From the NCBI GenBank assembly GCA_021845865.1, contig JAJZVC010000002.1:1-64000 (forward strand): a DNA stretch of 64,000 nucleotides, read 5' to 3'. Positions 24,852-31,609 of this stretch are shown in pieces (within the stretch, counting starts at the first letter, position 1; the number at the start of each line of letters is the position of its first letter). The stretch comes from Pseudomonadota bacterium (GTDB lineage Bacteria > Pseudomonadota > Gammaproteobacteria > Burkholderiales > UBA9220). Both the position numbers and the translations under genes were made by a program. Below the pieces are notes generated by a model. It was not told the origin of the DNA. It searched no databases and was given only the letters and a program-made list of their open reading frames with translations.

Positions 24852-25705
24852 GCCTCCCCCTCGAACTCATCGAGCAGCAGGCCCAATTGCAGGGCAGCGC
24901 CAGCGAAGGCGGCCTCACAGCGGCGCTTGAAGTCAGGGTAGCTCATCGAACTGCGCGCGATGGCCGTGACCGCGTGAATCTGCGATTCCAGATGCGCGAG
25001 TCCTTGGTCGGACAACCACTGGTGGTGCTTCTGCGAGATACCCTTGCGGTTGCGGATCTCGCCCAGCAGATCCTCCGGCAACACCGGGCCGTACACCCAG
25101 CGCAGCGTGATCTGGCCGATGACGTGCGGCGGATTCTGCTCGTGCCCCTGATATCGCCAGTTGAAGAGGCGGTACAAAGCCCGGTAATAGTCGGGATGGA
25201 AGCGCCGCTCCCACGATGAGCAGGATTGCCGCAGCAGCTTGGAGATCAGTTCCTGCAGCGCGTCGGGTGCGCGGTGGTACTGGAACCCGGTCGCCTCGTC
25301 GATCAGCGCGGTTTCGCCGGTGACCGCCAGAGCCGACAGAATCTTGCGGCAGTTGGGGATGAGGTGCTGGCGCTTGGGATGCAGCTGTCCGAGCAATGCG
25401 GCATCGATGACGCCGAGTGCCACATCACCCACAATTCCCGCCGGAAAGAATGTCCCGGTCTGCCCCGAGGGTAGGCGTACCTTTGCGTACCCTTTTTTCT
25501 CGAACGCTGACAATGACTTAGCGGCAAATTCGCGGATCAAAGCGCCAATCTGCGTACCAGGGCTTTTTTCCCGCAGACCCAGAGCACGAGCCAGTTGGCG
25601 CTGGACGTAGCCGCGTTCGCCGTTGGTGAGCACAACAGCTTCGCAGTCGAGATCACCGAAATGCACGACGCCGTAGTGGCTGGCGGTGAGGACGGATGTG
25701 TTCAT
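24848..25705 (-). CDS. P63C-domain protein
   Basis: A 285-aa protein starting MNTSVLTASHYGVVHFGDLD. It contains GERGYVQRQLARALGLREKSPGTQIGALIREF near the N-terminus and a C-terminal P63C domain (SSWERRFHPDYYRALYRLFNW, PPHVIGQITLRWVYGPVLPEDLLGEIRNR, HLESQIHAVTAIARSS). P63C proteins are common in phages and plasmids; the function is uncertain, with a link to DNA recognition suggested. The start is ATG 25,705, using a GAGGAG six bases ahead, rather than the ATG two codons earlier that overlaps that site. Confidence 0.88.
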   Translation of the reverse strand: MNTSVLTASHYGVVHFGDLDCEAVVLTNGERGYVQRQLARALGLREKSPGTQIGALIREFAAKSLSAFEKKGYAKVRLPSGQTGTFFPAGIVGDVALGVIDAALLGQLHPKRQHLIPNCRKILSALAVTGETALIDEATGFQYHRAPDALQELISKLLRQSCSSWERRFHPDYYRALYRLFNWRYQGHEQNPPHVIGQITLRWVYGPVLPEDLLGEIRNRKGISQKHHQWLSDQGLAHLESQIHAVTAIARSSMSYPDFKRRCEAAFAGAALQLGLLLDEFEGEA

Positions 25706-25715
25706 GGCCATCTCC

Positions 25716-26342
25716 TCACTGTGCCCAGGACGGTTTGCCCGTCACGGGTGCGTGTTGTTGGGACGGTGCCGAGTAAGCAGGAGCCGCCTGCGCCGAAGCA
25801 CCGGAAGTACCACCATTGGTGGTTTTGGGCGGCACCCCCATCAACTTGGCGTAATCGGGGTGGTCGGGTTCGACCGCGACCTTGACCACGTTGCGGTCTT
25901 GGCCATTGCTGTCCTTCTCGATGTCCACGCGGGCCAGGAACTCCAGGCCATCCAGTTCGTGGAAGCCCTGGATGCGGCGCGCGGCGGTGGCCTGCGGGCT
26001 GTTGTCCTGCGGATGAACGTTGCGGGCACTGTTGAGCGCGGCGCGGATAAAACTGCGCCCCATCTGTCCCCAGGTCGGCCCCTTGCGGGAGTAGAGGCCG
26101 ATGTTCGACCACAGCTTGCGCTTGGCGTACTCGCCGCCGGTGATAACGAACTCGGCGGCGAGATAGACCGCTCCAGTGTCGAAGGACTCGGTGGCGTAGC
26201 CGCCCGTCCAGCCCTGACTCGCATCGTCATGGCCGCCCGGCTTGAAGGTCATGCGCATCGGAGCGATGACCCCTTTGGGGATCAGATCGAAGCCGGACTG
26301 TTGGGGATCAGCATCTTGAAAATCAAAATAGTTGGACGACAT
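25716..26342 (-). CDS. Probable phage single-stranded DNA-binding partner protein
   Basis: A 208-aa protein starting MSSNYFDFQDADPQQSGFDL. It has an OB-fold-like core (GVIAPMRMTFKPGG, YLAAEFVITGGEYAKRKLWSNIGLYS, LEFLARVDIEKDSNGQDRNVVKVAVEP) and a disordered tail rich in Ala, Pro, Gln and Ser. Such a fold and tail, with the RecA-like ATPase gene five bases upstream, suggest a DUF669-like ssDNA-binding protein. This is inference from pattern and context; it is not a classical SSB by sequence. Confidence 0.7.
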   Translation of the reverse strand: MSSNYFDFQDADPQQSGFDLIPKGVIAPMRMTFKPGGHDDASQGWTGGYATESFDTGAVYLAAEFVITGGEYAKRKLWSNIGLYSRKGPTWGQMGRSFIRAALNSARNVHPQDNSPQATAARRIQGFHELDGLEFLARVDIEKDSNGQDRNVVKVAVEPDHPDYAKLMGVPPKTTNGGTSGASAQAAPAYSAPSQQHAPVTGKPSWAQ

Positions 26343-26347
26343 GGCAA

Positions 26348-27181
26348 TTACTCCTTGGATTCGGTGGTGTTCGGGGTCGCGGACGTGGCCGATGCGCACT
26401 TCGCGATCAGCGCGCCGAGATGCGGCGGTTCCAGCAGGTCGAGACGACCGCTGCGGTCTTTGGCCGGGAAGCCGTAGGGATTGACGGTGTGCGTGACGAA
26501 GGCGCGGTAGGCGCTGCCGTCCTCGGCCTTAATCTCGGCCAGCGTCACGACCTCGTCGACGATGCCGGGCAGTTCGAGACTGGTCTTGCTGCCCTCGATC
26601 TGCGGCACGAACACCTTGCGGTTGTAGTCGTCGAGCCGTTCGTCGAGGATGGCGACGAACACGACGTTCTTGCCGCGCGCGTGTTGCAGGTGGGTCAAGG
26701 CGCTGACCATCTCCTGACCGAGCAGGCCGTAAGCACCGCGCATGTCGGGCTTGCCAGTTCGGTCGCTGACCGCACCCGGTTGCGTCTTGCACCACGCGAA
26801 GCATTGGCGCGAGAGCTGTGTGATCGAGTCGAGGAAGAAGGTCTGGTAGCGGTCGAGCTGCGCGGGATCGCCGAACTTCTCGACGACGTGGTCGTAGTGC
26901 GCCTGCGAGAACGCGGCCTCCGGCGGCAGCGACTTGTCGGGGCCGGCGAGGAACACGAAGAAGTCGCGCGACTCCGGCCACGAGGCCGGGCGAATGGTGT
27001 CGCCGGGCCAGTCGGCTACGGCCAGGTCGCCCGCCTCGATGTCGAGGAACAGCGTGGTGGCCGGGTCGAGATCTTTAAGCCGGGTGGTCTTGCCGATGCC
27101 GGACTTACCGAGCATCAGGAGCTTCACGCCTTTGCGTTCTGCCATCCGCTCGATGGCGGATACGATGGGGAGCTTTTTCAT
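26348..27181 (-). CDS. RecA-like ATPase (Sak4/AAA_24 type)
   Basis: A 277-aa P-loop ATPase. Walker A is LMLGKSGIGKTT (residues 22-33), Walker B is FFLDSITQLS, and NVVFVAILDERLDD follows. The pattern matches AAA_24/Sak4 single-strand annealing or RecA-like proteins that work with a phage SSB; a functional pair with the downstream gene is likely. It would promote recombination and repair of phage DNA. It overlaps the gene upstream by 4 bases (ATGA). Confidence 0.88.
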   Translation of the reverse strand: MKKLPIVSAIERMAERKGVKLLMLGKSGIGKTTRLKDLDPATTLFLDIEAGDLAVADWPGDTIRPASWPESRDFFVFLAGPDKSLPPEAAFSQAHYDHVVEKFGDPAQLDRYQTFFLDSITQLSRQCFAWCKTQPGAVSDRTGKPDMRGAYGLLGQEMVSALTHLQHARGKNVVFVAILDERLDDYNRKVFVPQIEGSKTSLELPGIVDEVVTLAEIKAEDGSAYRAFVTHTVNPYGFPAKDRSGRLDLLEPPHLGALIAKCASATSATPNTTESKE

Positions 27182-27660
27182 GCCGCCTCCCCGTCGATGG
27201 TCAGAGTGATGGTCGGCTTGCCTTCCTCGACGGTGCGCGCGGCGGCGAACTGCTGTTGCAGCGTCTGTGGCCAGTTCGTGTACCGGGACTCGGACACAGA
27301 CAACTTGACGTCGAGGTAGTCCTCGACCTTGTCGCCAGAGGCCACGATGCGCTCGGCAATCTCCTTCAGAATCGTCTGGTTCCAGTTGACCTTCTTTGGC
27401 AACTCGAACTTGACGTGTAACGGGCCGTCGCTGATGTGGGCGGTACCAAAATCGCGGCCAGATTCCCGCAGTGCGACGCGGGCCAGCTCGCCGAAACGCT
27501 GCGCCTTGGCGGCATCCAGCTTGGTACGCAGTTGTTTGAGGTAGACGATGGCCTCGTCGACGTGGCCCTCAGACTCCACAAGGTCACGAATCGGCAAAGA
27601 CACCAGTTGGGCGACCGTCATGCTGGCGAGGTCTGCTGGATAGTGGGTAAGGTCTTTCAT
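27178..27660 (-). CDS. Hypothetical early protein
   Basis: A 160-aa protein starting MKDLTHYPADLASMTVAQLV. The first half is helical (SEGHVDEAIVYLKQLRTKLDAAKAQRFG). The second half (PLHVKFELPKKVNWNQTILKEIAERIVASG) is a recognisable conserved phage segment without assigned function. It ends just inside the ATPase gene. The start is chosen at 27,660 because the upstream ATG lies inside the ribosome site; the same GAGGAGATGGCCATG context precedes the P63C gene. Confidence 0.75.
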   Translation of the reverse strand: MKDLTHYPADLASMTVAQLVSLPIRDLVESEGHVDEAIVYLKQLRTKLDAAKAQRFGELARVALRESGRDFGTAHISDGPLHVKFELPKKVNWNQTILKEIAERIVASGDKVEDYLDVKLSVSESRYTNWPQTLQQQFAAARTVEEGKPTITLTIDGEAA

Positions 27661-27670
27661 GGCCATCTCC

Positions 27671-27982
27671 TCAACCCGGTACACGTTCGGAGGTCGAGAC
27701 GTAGAGGTGGCGTTTCTCGTAATCGAGCACGCCGTTCTCGCCGTCCAAGGGATAGGCCACCTTCTTCGAGAACTTATTGAAGACTGGGCCCCGGCCAAGA
27801 CCGCGCCAGCGCGTGAGCGTCTTGGGGGACATGCCCCAGCGGCTGGCCAGCTCGACTTCGCTCAGGAAGCGGCGCTCGGACAGCGCCGGAGACTGGGGGG
27901 ACGGCGTCGAGTTGAACCCGACGCCGGAATTGAGGCTCGGTTTGCCACCGAAGCCAGGGGACATTGCCATTGAATAGGCCAT
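27671..27982 (-). CDS. HTH DNA-binding protein (AlpA/MerR-like)
   Basis: A 103-aa protein, first gene of the early operon. After a disordered Gly/Ser/Pro-rich N-terminal 35 residues, RRFLSEVELASRWGMSPKTLTRWRGLGRGPVFNKFSKKVAYPLDGENGVLDYE is a typical excisionase/AlpA HTH and wing. Such proteins act as excisionases or early activators. Four in-frame ATG codons occur near the start; 27,982 fits the AAAGGAG site best. Its own leader (27,983-28,141) carries the tandem palindromes, so autoregulation is plausible. Confidence 0.78.
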   Translation of the reverse strand: MAYSMAMSPGFGGKPSLNSGVGFNSTPSPQSPALSERRFLSEVELASRWGMSPKTLTRWRGLGRGPVFNKFSKKVAYPLDGENGVLDYEKRHLYVSTSERVPG

Positions 27983-28024
27983 TGCCATGCTCCTTTCCCG
28001 TTCAGGGATTGGGGCGCGAGCGGT

Positions 28025-28078
28025 GGCCAGTCCTGTACTGGCCGTTGATGCCGTTTCACGCCTTCATCGGGGAAGGCG
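28025..28078. repeat. Two hairpins in the early operon leader
   Basis: GGCCAGT-CCTGT-ACTGGCC (28,025-28,043) and CGCCTTC-ATCGGG-GAAGGCG (28,059-28,078) are perfect 7-bp stems between the tandem palindromes and the first early gene. In the mRNA they would fold upstream of the ribosome site. Confidence 0.6.
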
Positions 28079-28115
28079 CTACATCCGGCGTAGCAACAGC
28101 TACATTTGGCGTAGC
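28078..28115. promoter_or_regulatory. Tandem palindromic operator
   Basis: Two 17-bp copies, GCTACATCCGGCGTAGC at 28,078-28,094 and GCTACATTTGGCGTAGC at 28,099-28,115, differ at two central bases. Each is a dyad (GCTAC...GTAGC). Their centres are 21 bp apart, two helical turns, so bound dimers would face the same side. They sit just upstream of the early operon and 26 bases after an HTH gene. Confidence 0.75.
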
Positions 28116-28141
28116 GGAAAACTTTTTTTCTCGGCCCTCCG

Positions 28142-28618
28142 CTAGCCGAGTGACGCGATCAACCGGCGTTGCTCATCCCAGTCGAAGGGCACCTTGGCCC
28201 GCAGAATGGCCTCCAGCGACACAGCCCGAGGAAGTGTTCCGTTGTAGGCGGCCTGGACGATGTCCGGGGCGAGAAGCGCCAGCCGCAGCATTTCGTTGAT
28301 CGTGGCGCGGTGGATGCCCTCGCGCTCGGCGATTTCCATCGTTGTGGCCACCGCCCCGGTATCGAGCAGTTGCTGCCAGTAGATGCCGCGCCCCATTGCC
28401 TTGAGCAGGGGCTGATCCTGCTCGGGGGTGAGTACGGGCGACGCCGTGACGGCAACCGGCTGGCTGACTCCGTCCGGGGCGACGATCACCTTCTTGATGC
28501 CCCGCTTCTTGAAGTGGAAAGGCACAAAGGTGGTGATCCGCACGCCGCCGCTTTCCAGTGGATGGCGGCGCTCGTGGGGCAACCCGTCGCCGATCAGCTT
28601 TTTGGATGAGCGATTCAC
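28142..28618 (-). CDS. HTH protein of the recombinase module
   Basis: A 158-aa protein with GTG start overlapping the recombinase stop (GTGA). The middle is a helix-turn-helix: TTMEIAEREGIHRATINEMLRLALLAPDIVQAAYNG. The N-terminal part (ITTFVPFHFKKRGIKKVIV) is a conserved feature of proteins found directly after serine recombinases with DUF2924 in prophages. It may regulate the recombinase or bind the palindromes 26 bases downstream. No catalytic residues are seen. Confidence 0.8.
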   Translation of the reverse strand: MNRSSKKLIGDGLPHERRHPLESGGVRITTFVPFHFKKRGIKKVIVAPDGVSQPVAVTASPVLTPEQDQPLLKAMGRGIYWQQLLDTGAVATTMEIAEREGIHRATINEMLRLALLAPDIVQAAYNGTLPRAVSLEAILRAKVPFDWDEQRRLIASLG

Positions 28619-29982
28619 GACGCCACCTCGATTTCCAACAGCTCTCCACCGATGGTGTCCGGACTCAGTTCCCCTGCCAGTTCTCGCCATCCTGATTCGC
28701 GCCAGACAATGTCAACGCCGTCGGAGAGCAACTGGACCCGCTCAATCAGCAGATTAACCAGGCGCACCTGCTCGGCAGGGAACAGTTGCCGCCAGACGTC
28801 GCCGAGGCGGCGCATGGCCAACACGGTGGTCGGTTCGTCGATCTCCGGGTATTTGTCGCAGACGGTATTCCAGACCCCTTGGATGCTCTCCGGTGACTGG
28901 AGCGCGCCCACCAGCAGGTTCACCACCACTTCCTCGATCTGGTCGGCCGGAATCATCCCGGTAGCGCTGCTGCGGTAGCCGTACCGCCTGTCCGCCTTCG
29001 GGATGTAGTAGCGGTATTTCTTGCCCGAGGGTTTCTTGCTGTAGGTGATGTGGTACTTGCCGCCGTCAGGCCCGTACATCAACCCGCGCAGCAAGGCATC
29101 GGTTTTGTGGCGGGTCTGGGTCTTGCCCATCCGCTCGTGCGCATCCTCGGCCAGGATGGCCTGCACCCGATCCCACAATTGCCTGCTGATGATCGGCTCG
29201 TGCTGGCCCGCGAAAACTGTACCCTTGTGGCAGATCTCTCCGACGTAGATCGGATTGCGCAGCAGCTTGGAGATGTACTTCTTGTCCATCGGCGTTCCGT
29301 TACGCACGCCGCCGTTCTTCAAACGGTTGGGCTTGGTGGTGATGCCTTCGAGGGAGATTTCCCGGACGATGTCGGTGATAGATCGCAGCTCGGTGAATCG
29401 CGTAAAAATGCGCCTGATGATCTCGGCGTCCTTGTCCTCGATGATGAGCTTGCGGTCTTTGACCTCGTAGCCCAGAGGCGTGTAGCCGCCCATCCACAGG
29501 CCCTTGCGCTTGCTGGCCGCAATCTTGTCGCGGATGCGCTCGCCCGTGACCTCGCGCTCAAACTGGGCGAAGGACAGCAGGATGTTGAGCATCAGCCGCC
29601 CCATCGAGGTGGTGGTATTGAACTGCTGCGTGACCGAAACGAACGACACCTTGTGCCGCTCGAAAACTTCGATCAGCCTGGAGAAGTCGGTCAGGCTGCG
29701 CGTCAGGCGGTCGATCTTGTAGACCACCACGATATCGATCTGGTCGGCGGCGATGTCGGCCATCAGGCGCTTCAAGGCCGGGCGCTCCATGTTGCCGCCG
29801 GAGTAGCCGCCGTCGTCGTAGTCGTCGCCCACCGGCATCCAGCCCTCAGCGCGCTGGCTCACGATGTAGGCTTGGCCCGCCTCGCGCTGGGCATCGAGGG
29901 AATTGAAGGACTGGTCCAGACGCTCGTCCGTGGAAACGCGTGTGTAGACGGCGCAGCGCTTTTTGGTCACGACGGCGTTCAT
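28615..29982 (-). CDS. Serine recombinase (phage integrase)
   Basis: A 455-aa serine recombinase. The catalytic domain starts AVYTRVSTDER with Ser17 as nucleophile, then DDGGYSGGNMERPALKRLM, IDIVVVYKIDRLTRSLTDF and NILLSFAQFEREVTGERIRDKI. The recombinase domain (PLGYEVKDRKL...YISKLLRNPIYVGEI) follows, with a C-terminal extension that lacks an obvious Cys4 zinc ribbon. It likely integrates and excises this element. The start ATG overlaps the DUF2924 gene stop. The length is at the short end for large serine integrases. Confidence 0.93.
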   Translation of the reverse strand: MNAVVTKKRCAVYTRVSTDERLDQSFNSLDAQREAGQAYIVSQRAEGWMPVGDDYDDGGYSGGNMERPALKRLMADIAADQIDIVVVYKIDRLTRSLTDFSRLIEVFERHKVSFVSVTQQFNTTTSMGRLMLNILLSFAQFEREVTGERIRDKIAASKRKGLWMGGYTPLGYEVKDRKLIIEDKDAEIIRRIFTRFTELRSITDIVREISLEGITTKPNRLKNGGVRNGTPMDKKYISKLLRNPIYVGEICHKGTVFAGQHEPIISRQLWDRVQAILAEDAHERMGKTQTRHKTDALLRGLMYGPDGGKYHITYSKKPSGKKYRYYIPKADRRYGYRSSATGMIPADQIEEVVVNLLVGALQSPESIQGVWNTVCDKYPEIDEPTTVLAMRRLGDVWRQLFPAEQVRLVNLLIERVQLLSDGVDIVWRESGWRELAGELSPDTIGGELLEIEVAS

Positions 29983-30440
29983 TTCGCACCTCGCTTCGAT
30001 TTGCCCTTGATGATTCCGAAGAACAGAGGCCCAGACCATTGGGTGCCGGTGATGTGGCGGGCTACGGCAGACAGGCTCTTGTAACGGCGGCCCTCGTACT
30101 CGAAGGTGCCATCAGCCTGCGCCGTGACGCGGTGCTCGCGGCTGTCGAACTCCCGTACCAGCACCGTGCCGGGCACGACCTGGACCTCGACGCCACGCTG
30201 CGTTTTGATGTTGGATTGGGCTTCGCCGATCCGCGCCATCTGGGTCTGCACGACCAGCTTCGTGCTCAGTGCTTCCTCCTGAATCTTGTAGGCGACGCGG
30301 CCTTCGACGTAGGCGCGGTTGTTGTGTGGTGGGCGGCGCGGAAAATACTTGTCCCAAAGCGCCCACAGATCGTTCATGGCCAGCCTGGGCAGATTGGCAA
30401 TTTGCGCTGCCAGGGACGGGCCGGTTATCGGTATATTCAT
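29979..30440 (-). CDS. DUF2924 protein
   Basis: A 153-aa basic protein starting MNIPITGPSLAAQIANLPRL. The pattern LWALWDKYFPRRPPHNNRAYVEGRVAYKIQEEA and GTVLVREFDSREHRVTAQADGTFEYEGRRYKSLSAVARHITGTQWSGPLFFGI is DUF2924, nearly always next to serine recombinases in prophages; probably a DNA-binding recombination accessory. ATG 30,440 is used; it overlaps the stop of the small upstream gene by ATGA. Confidence 0.92.
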   Translation of the reverse strand: MNIPITGPSLAAQIANLPRLAMNDLWALWDKYFPRRPPHNNRAYVEGRVAYKIQEEALSTKLVVQTQMARIGEAQSNIKTQRGVEVQVVPGTVLVREFDSREHRVTAQADGTFEYEGRRYKSLSAVARHITGTQWSGPLFFGIIKGKSKRGAK

Positions 30441-30625
30441 TTGCAAACTCCTTCTGTAGAGGGGTTTGTATGAACGCGCTCGGGTGGCGAGAAGCCAAGT
30501 GGAATATCGCTGTCTCGTGGCCGGCTGGAGTGCAGGCGGGCAATGGCGGCGGCGATAATTTCTGCGGCCTCACGCGCCCGCTGGCGGGGAGACATCAATT
30601 CGGGAAGAGTTCGTTCGACGGTCAT
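30437..30625 (-). CDS. Small protein opening the recombinase module
   Basis: A 62-aa protein starting MTVERTLPELMSPRQRAREA. It has a helix RAREAAEIIAAAIARLHSSR followed by a short variable tail. Its stop overlaps the DUF2924 start (ATGA), which supports it as a real gene; similar small helical proteins precede DUF2924 in related prophages as I recall. The 3-prime part contains copy 5 of the conserved upstream element. Confidence 0.7.
   Translation of the reverse strand: MTVERTLPELMSPRQRAREAAEIIAAAIARLHSSRPRDSDIPLGFSPPERVHTNPSTEGVCK
30470..30499 (-). repeat. Conserved upstream element, copy 5 (minus strand)
   Basis: On the minus strand CTTGGCTTC, N6 TCGCCA, CCCGAGCGCGTTCAT. The outer 9 and inner 11 bases match the four plus-strand copies exactly with the same spacing. 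The first base lies 59 bases upstream of the DUF2924 start codon, inside the 3-prime end of the preceding small gene. Confidence 0.8.
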
Positions 30626-30713
30626 TTCGGCATCCAGTAAAGTAATCAGACCGTCACGAAGAATATGCGCGCAAGGCGGTCGGAGTATCCCGTTTGGGAG
30701 CGCATCAGCAGGG

Positions 30714-31247
30714 GTGAGCGAGATTACGAATAAATTCTTGATGGCATTTCTGGTCGCCCTCGCGGCGAGCAGTGCAGGTGCCGAAACAATCACGGGCAAG
30801 GTGGTCGGCGTGTCCGATGGCGACACGATCACCGTGCTGGACGCCGAAAGGACTCAGTACAAGATCCGGGTGGCTGGGATTGACGCGCCAGAAAAGGCGC
30901 AGGCCTTCGGTCAGCGTTCCAAAGAGTCAATGTCTGCCCTGGTGTTCGGCAAAGACGTCGATGTGGTGACGAGCAAACGCGACCGCTACGGACGGCACAT
31001 CGGCAAGGTGATGGTCGCGGAGCCGTCTTGCAGCGCGCGCAACTGCCCCAAGACTCTGGACGCGGGGCTGGCCCAGCTCACCGTCGGCATGGCGTGGTGG
31101 TACCGCCAGTACGCCCGTGAGCAGTCCGCTGAGGATGCCGGGGCCTACGAATTTTCCGAGCAAGAGGCTCGGAGCCGTAGCGTCGGGTTGTGGCGCGATC
31201 CAAACCCAATTCCGCCGTGGGACTGGCGACACACATCCCGCCGTTAG
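30714..31247 (+). CDS. Secreted thermonuclease (SNase family)
   Basis: A 177-aa nuclease with an N-terminal signal peptide (KFLMAFLVALAASSAGA, cleavage expected after Ala-Gly-Ala). The SNase core shows VVGVSDGDTITVLD, YKIRVAGIDAPEKAQAFGQ, KRDRYGRHIGKVMV and a late ARSRSVGLW, which are the metal-binding Asp, catalytic Arg and Glu regions. It is likely periplasmic or extracellular. GTG 30,714 gives a positively charged n-region and is preferred; ATG 30,741 is an alternative. It is divergent from the recombinase module. Confidence 0.9.
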   Translation: MSEITNKFLMAFLVALAASSAGAETITGKVVGVSDGDTITVLDAERTQYKIRVAGIDAPEKAQAFGQRSKESMSALVFGKDVDVVTSKRDRYGRHIGKVMVAEPSCSARNCPKTLDAGLAQLTVGMAWWYRQYAREQSAEDAGAYEFSEQEARSRSVGLWRDPNPIPPWDWRHTSRR

Positions 31248-31282
31248 TCAGGCTAGAGAATATTCGTGCGTGGTCGCCTCCA

Positions 31283-31311
31283 TTGACCTGATGTTCATCA
31301 GGTCATATATT
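31283..31311 (+). promoter_or_regulatory. Sigma70 promoter with operator palindrome in its spacer
   Basis: The -35 TTGACC (31,283-31,288), 17-bp spacer and -10 TATATT (31,306-31,311) form a near-consensus promoter. A perfect 10-bp inverted repeat with 2-base centre (TGACCTGATG / CATCAGGTCA, 31,284-31,305) fills the spacer and part of the -35, so a dimer bound there would block RNA polymerase. Confidence 0.85.
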
Positions 31312-31336
31312 TACGCAATCGGCGAGGAGCAATGCC

Positions 31337-31570
31337 ATGAGCAAGCAAAAGACCGAAGGCATTACGGAGCCGCAGGCAAGAACGTTGAGAGCGATCTGCC
31401 AAATCCTCGATAGCACGGGCCTGCCGCCCACCGTCAAGGAACTGGCCGAGGCGCTAGGAATCAGCCACGCCAGCGCTCACGAACAGATCGCGCAGTTGGT
31501 ACGCAAGGGGTATTTGAGGAAAGAAGAAAAAAAGGCACGGAGCATCGTCGTCGTCAAACGCATTGATTGA
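31337..31570 (+). CDS. LexA-type winged-helix regulator without protease domain
   Basis: A 77-aa protein consisting of a LexA-like DNA-binding domain only: EPQARTLRAICQILDSTGLPPTVKELAEALGISHASAHEQIAQLVRKGYLRKEEKKARSIVV. No Ser-Lys autopeptidase part follows, so RecA-stimulated self-cleavage is not expected. It has a GAGGAG site. The palindrome in its promoter is the likely autoregulatory operator. The candidate defence cassette starts 39 bases downstream in the same direction with no terminator between, so it is probably co-regulated. Confidence 0.85.
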   Translation: MSKQKTEGITEPQARTLRAICQILDSTGLPPTVKELAEALGISHASAHEQIAQLVRKGYLRKEEKKARSIVVVKRID

Positions 31571-31609
31571 TGGCGGGGAGGCTTAACACGAGGTAAAGGG
31601 GGGCTCTGC

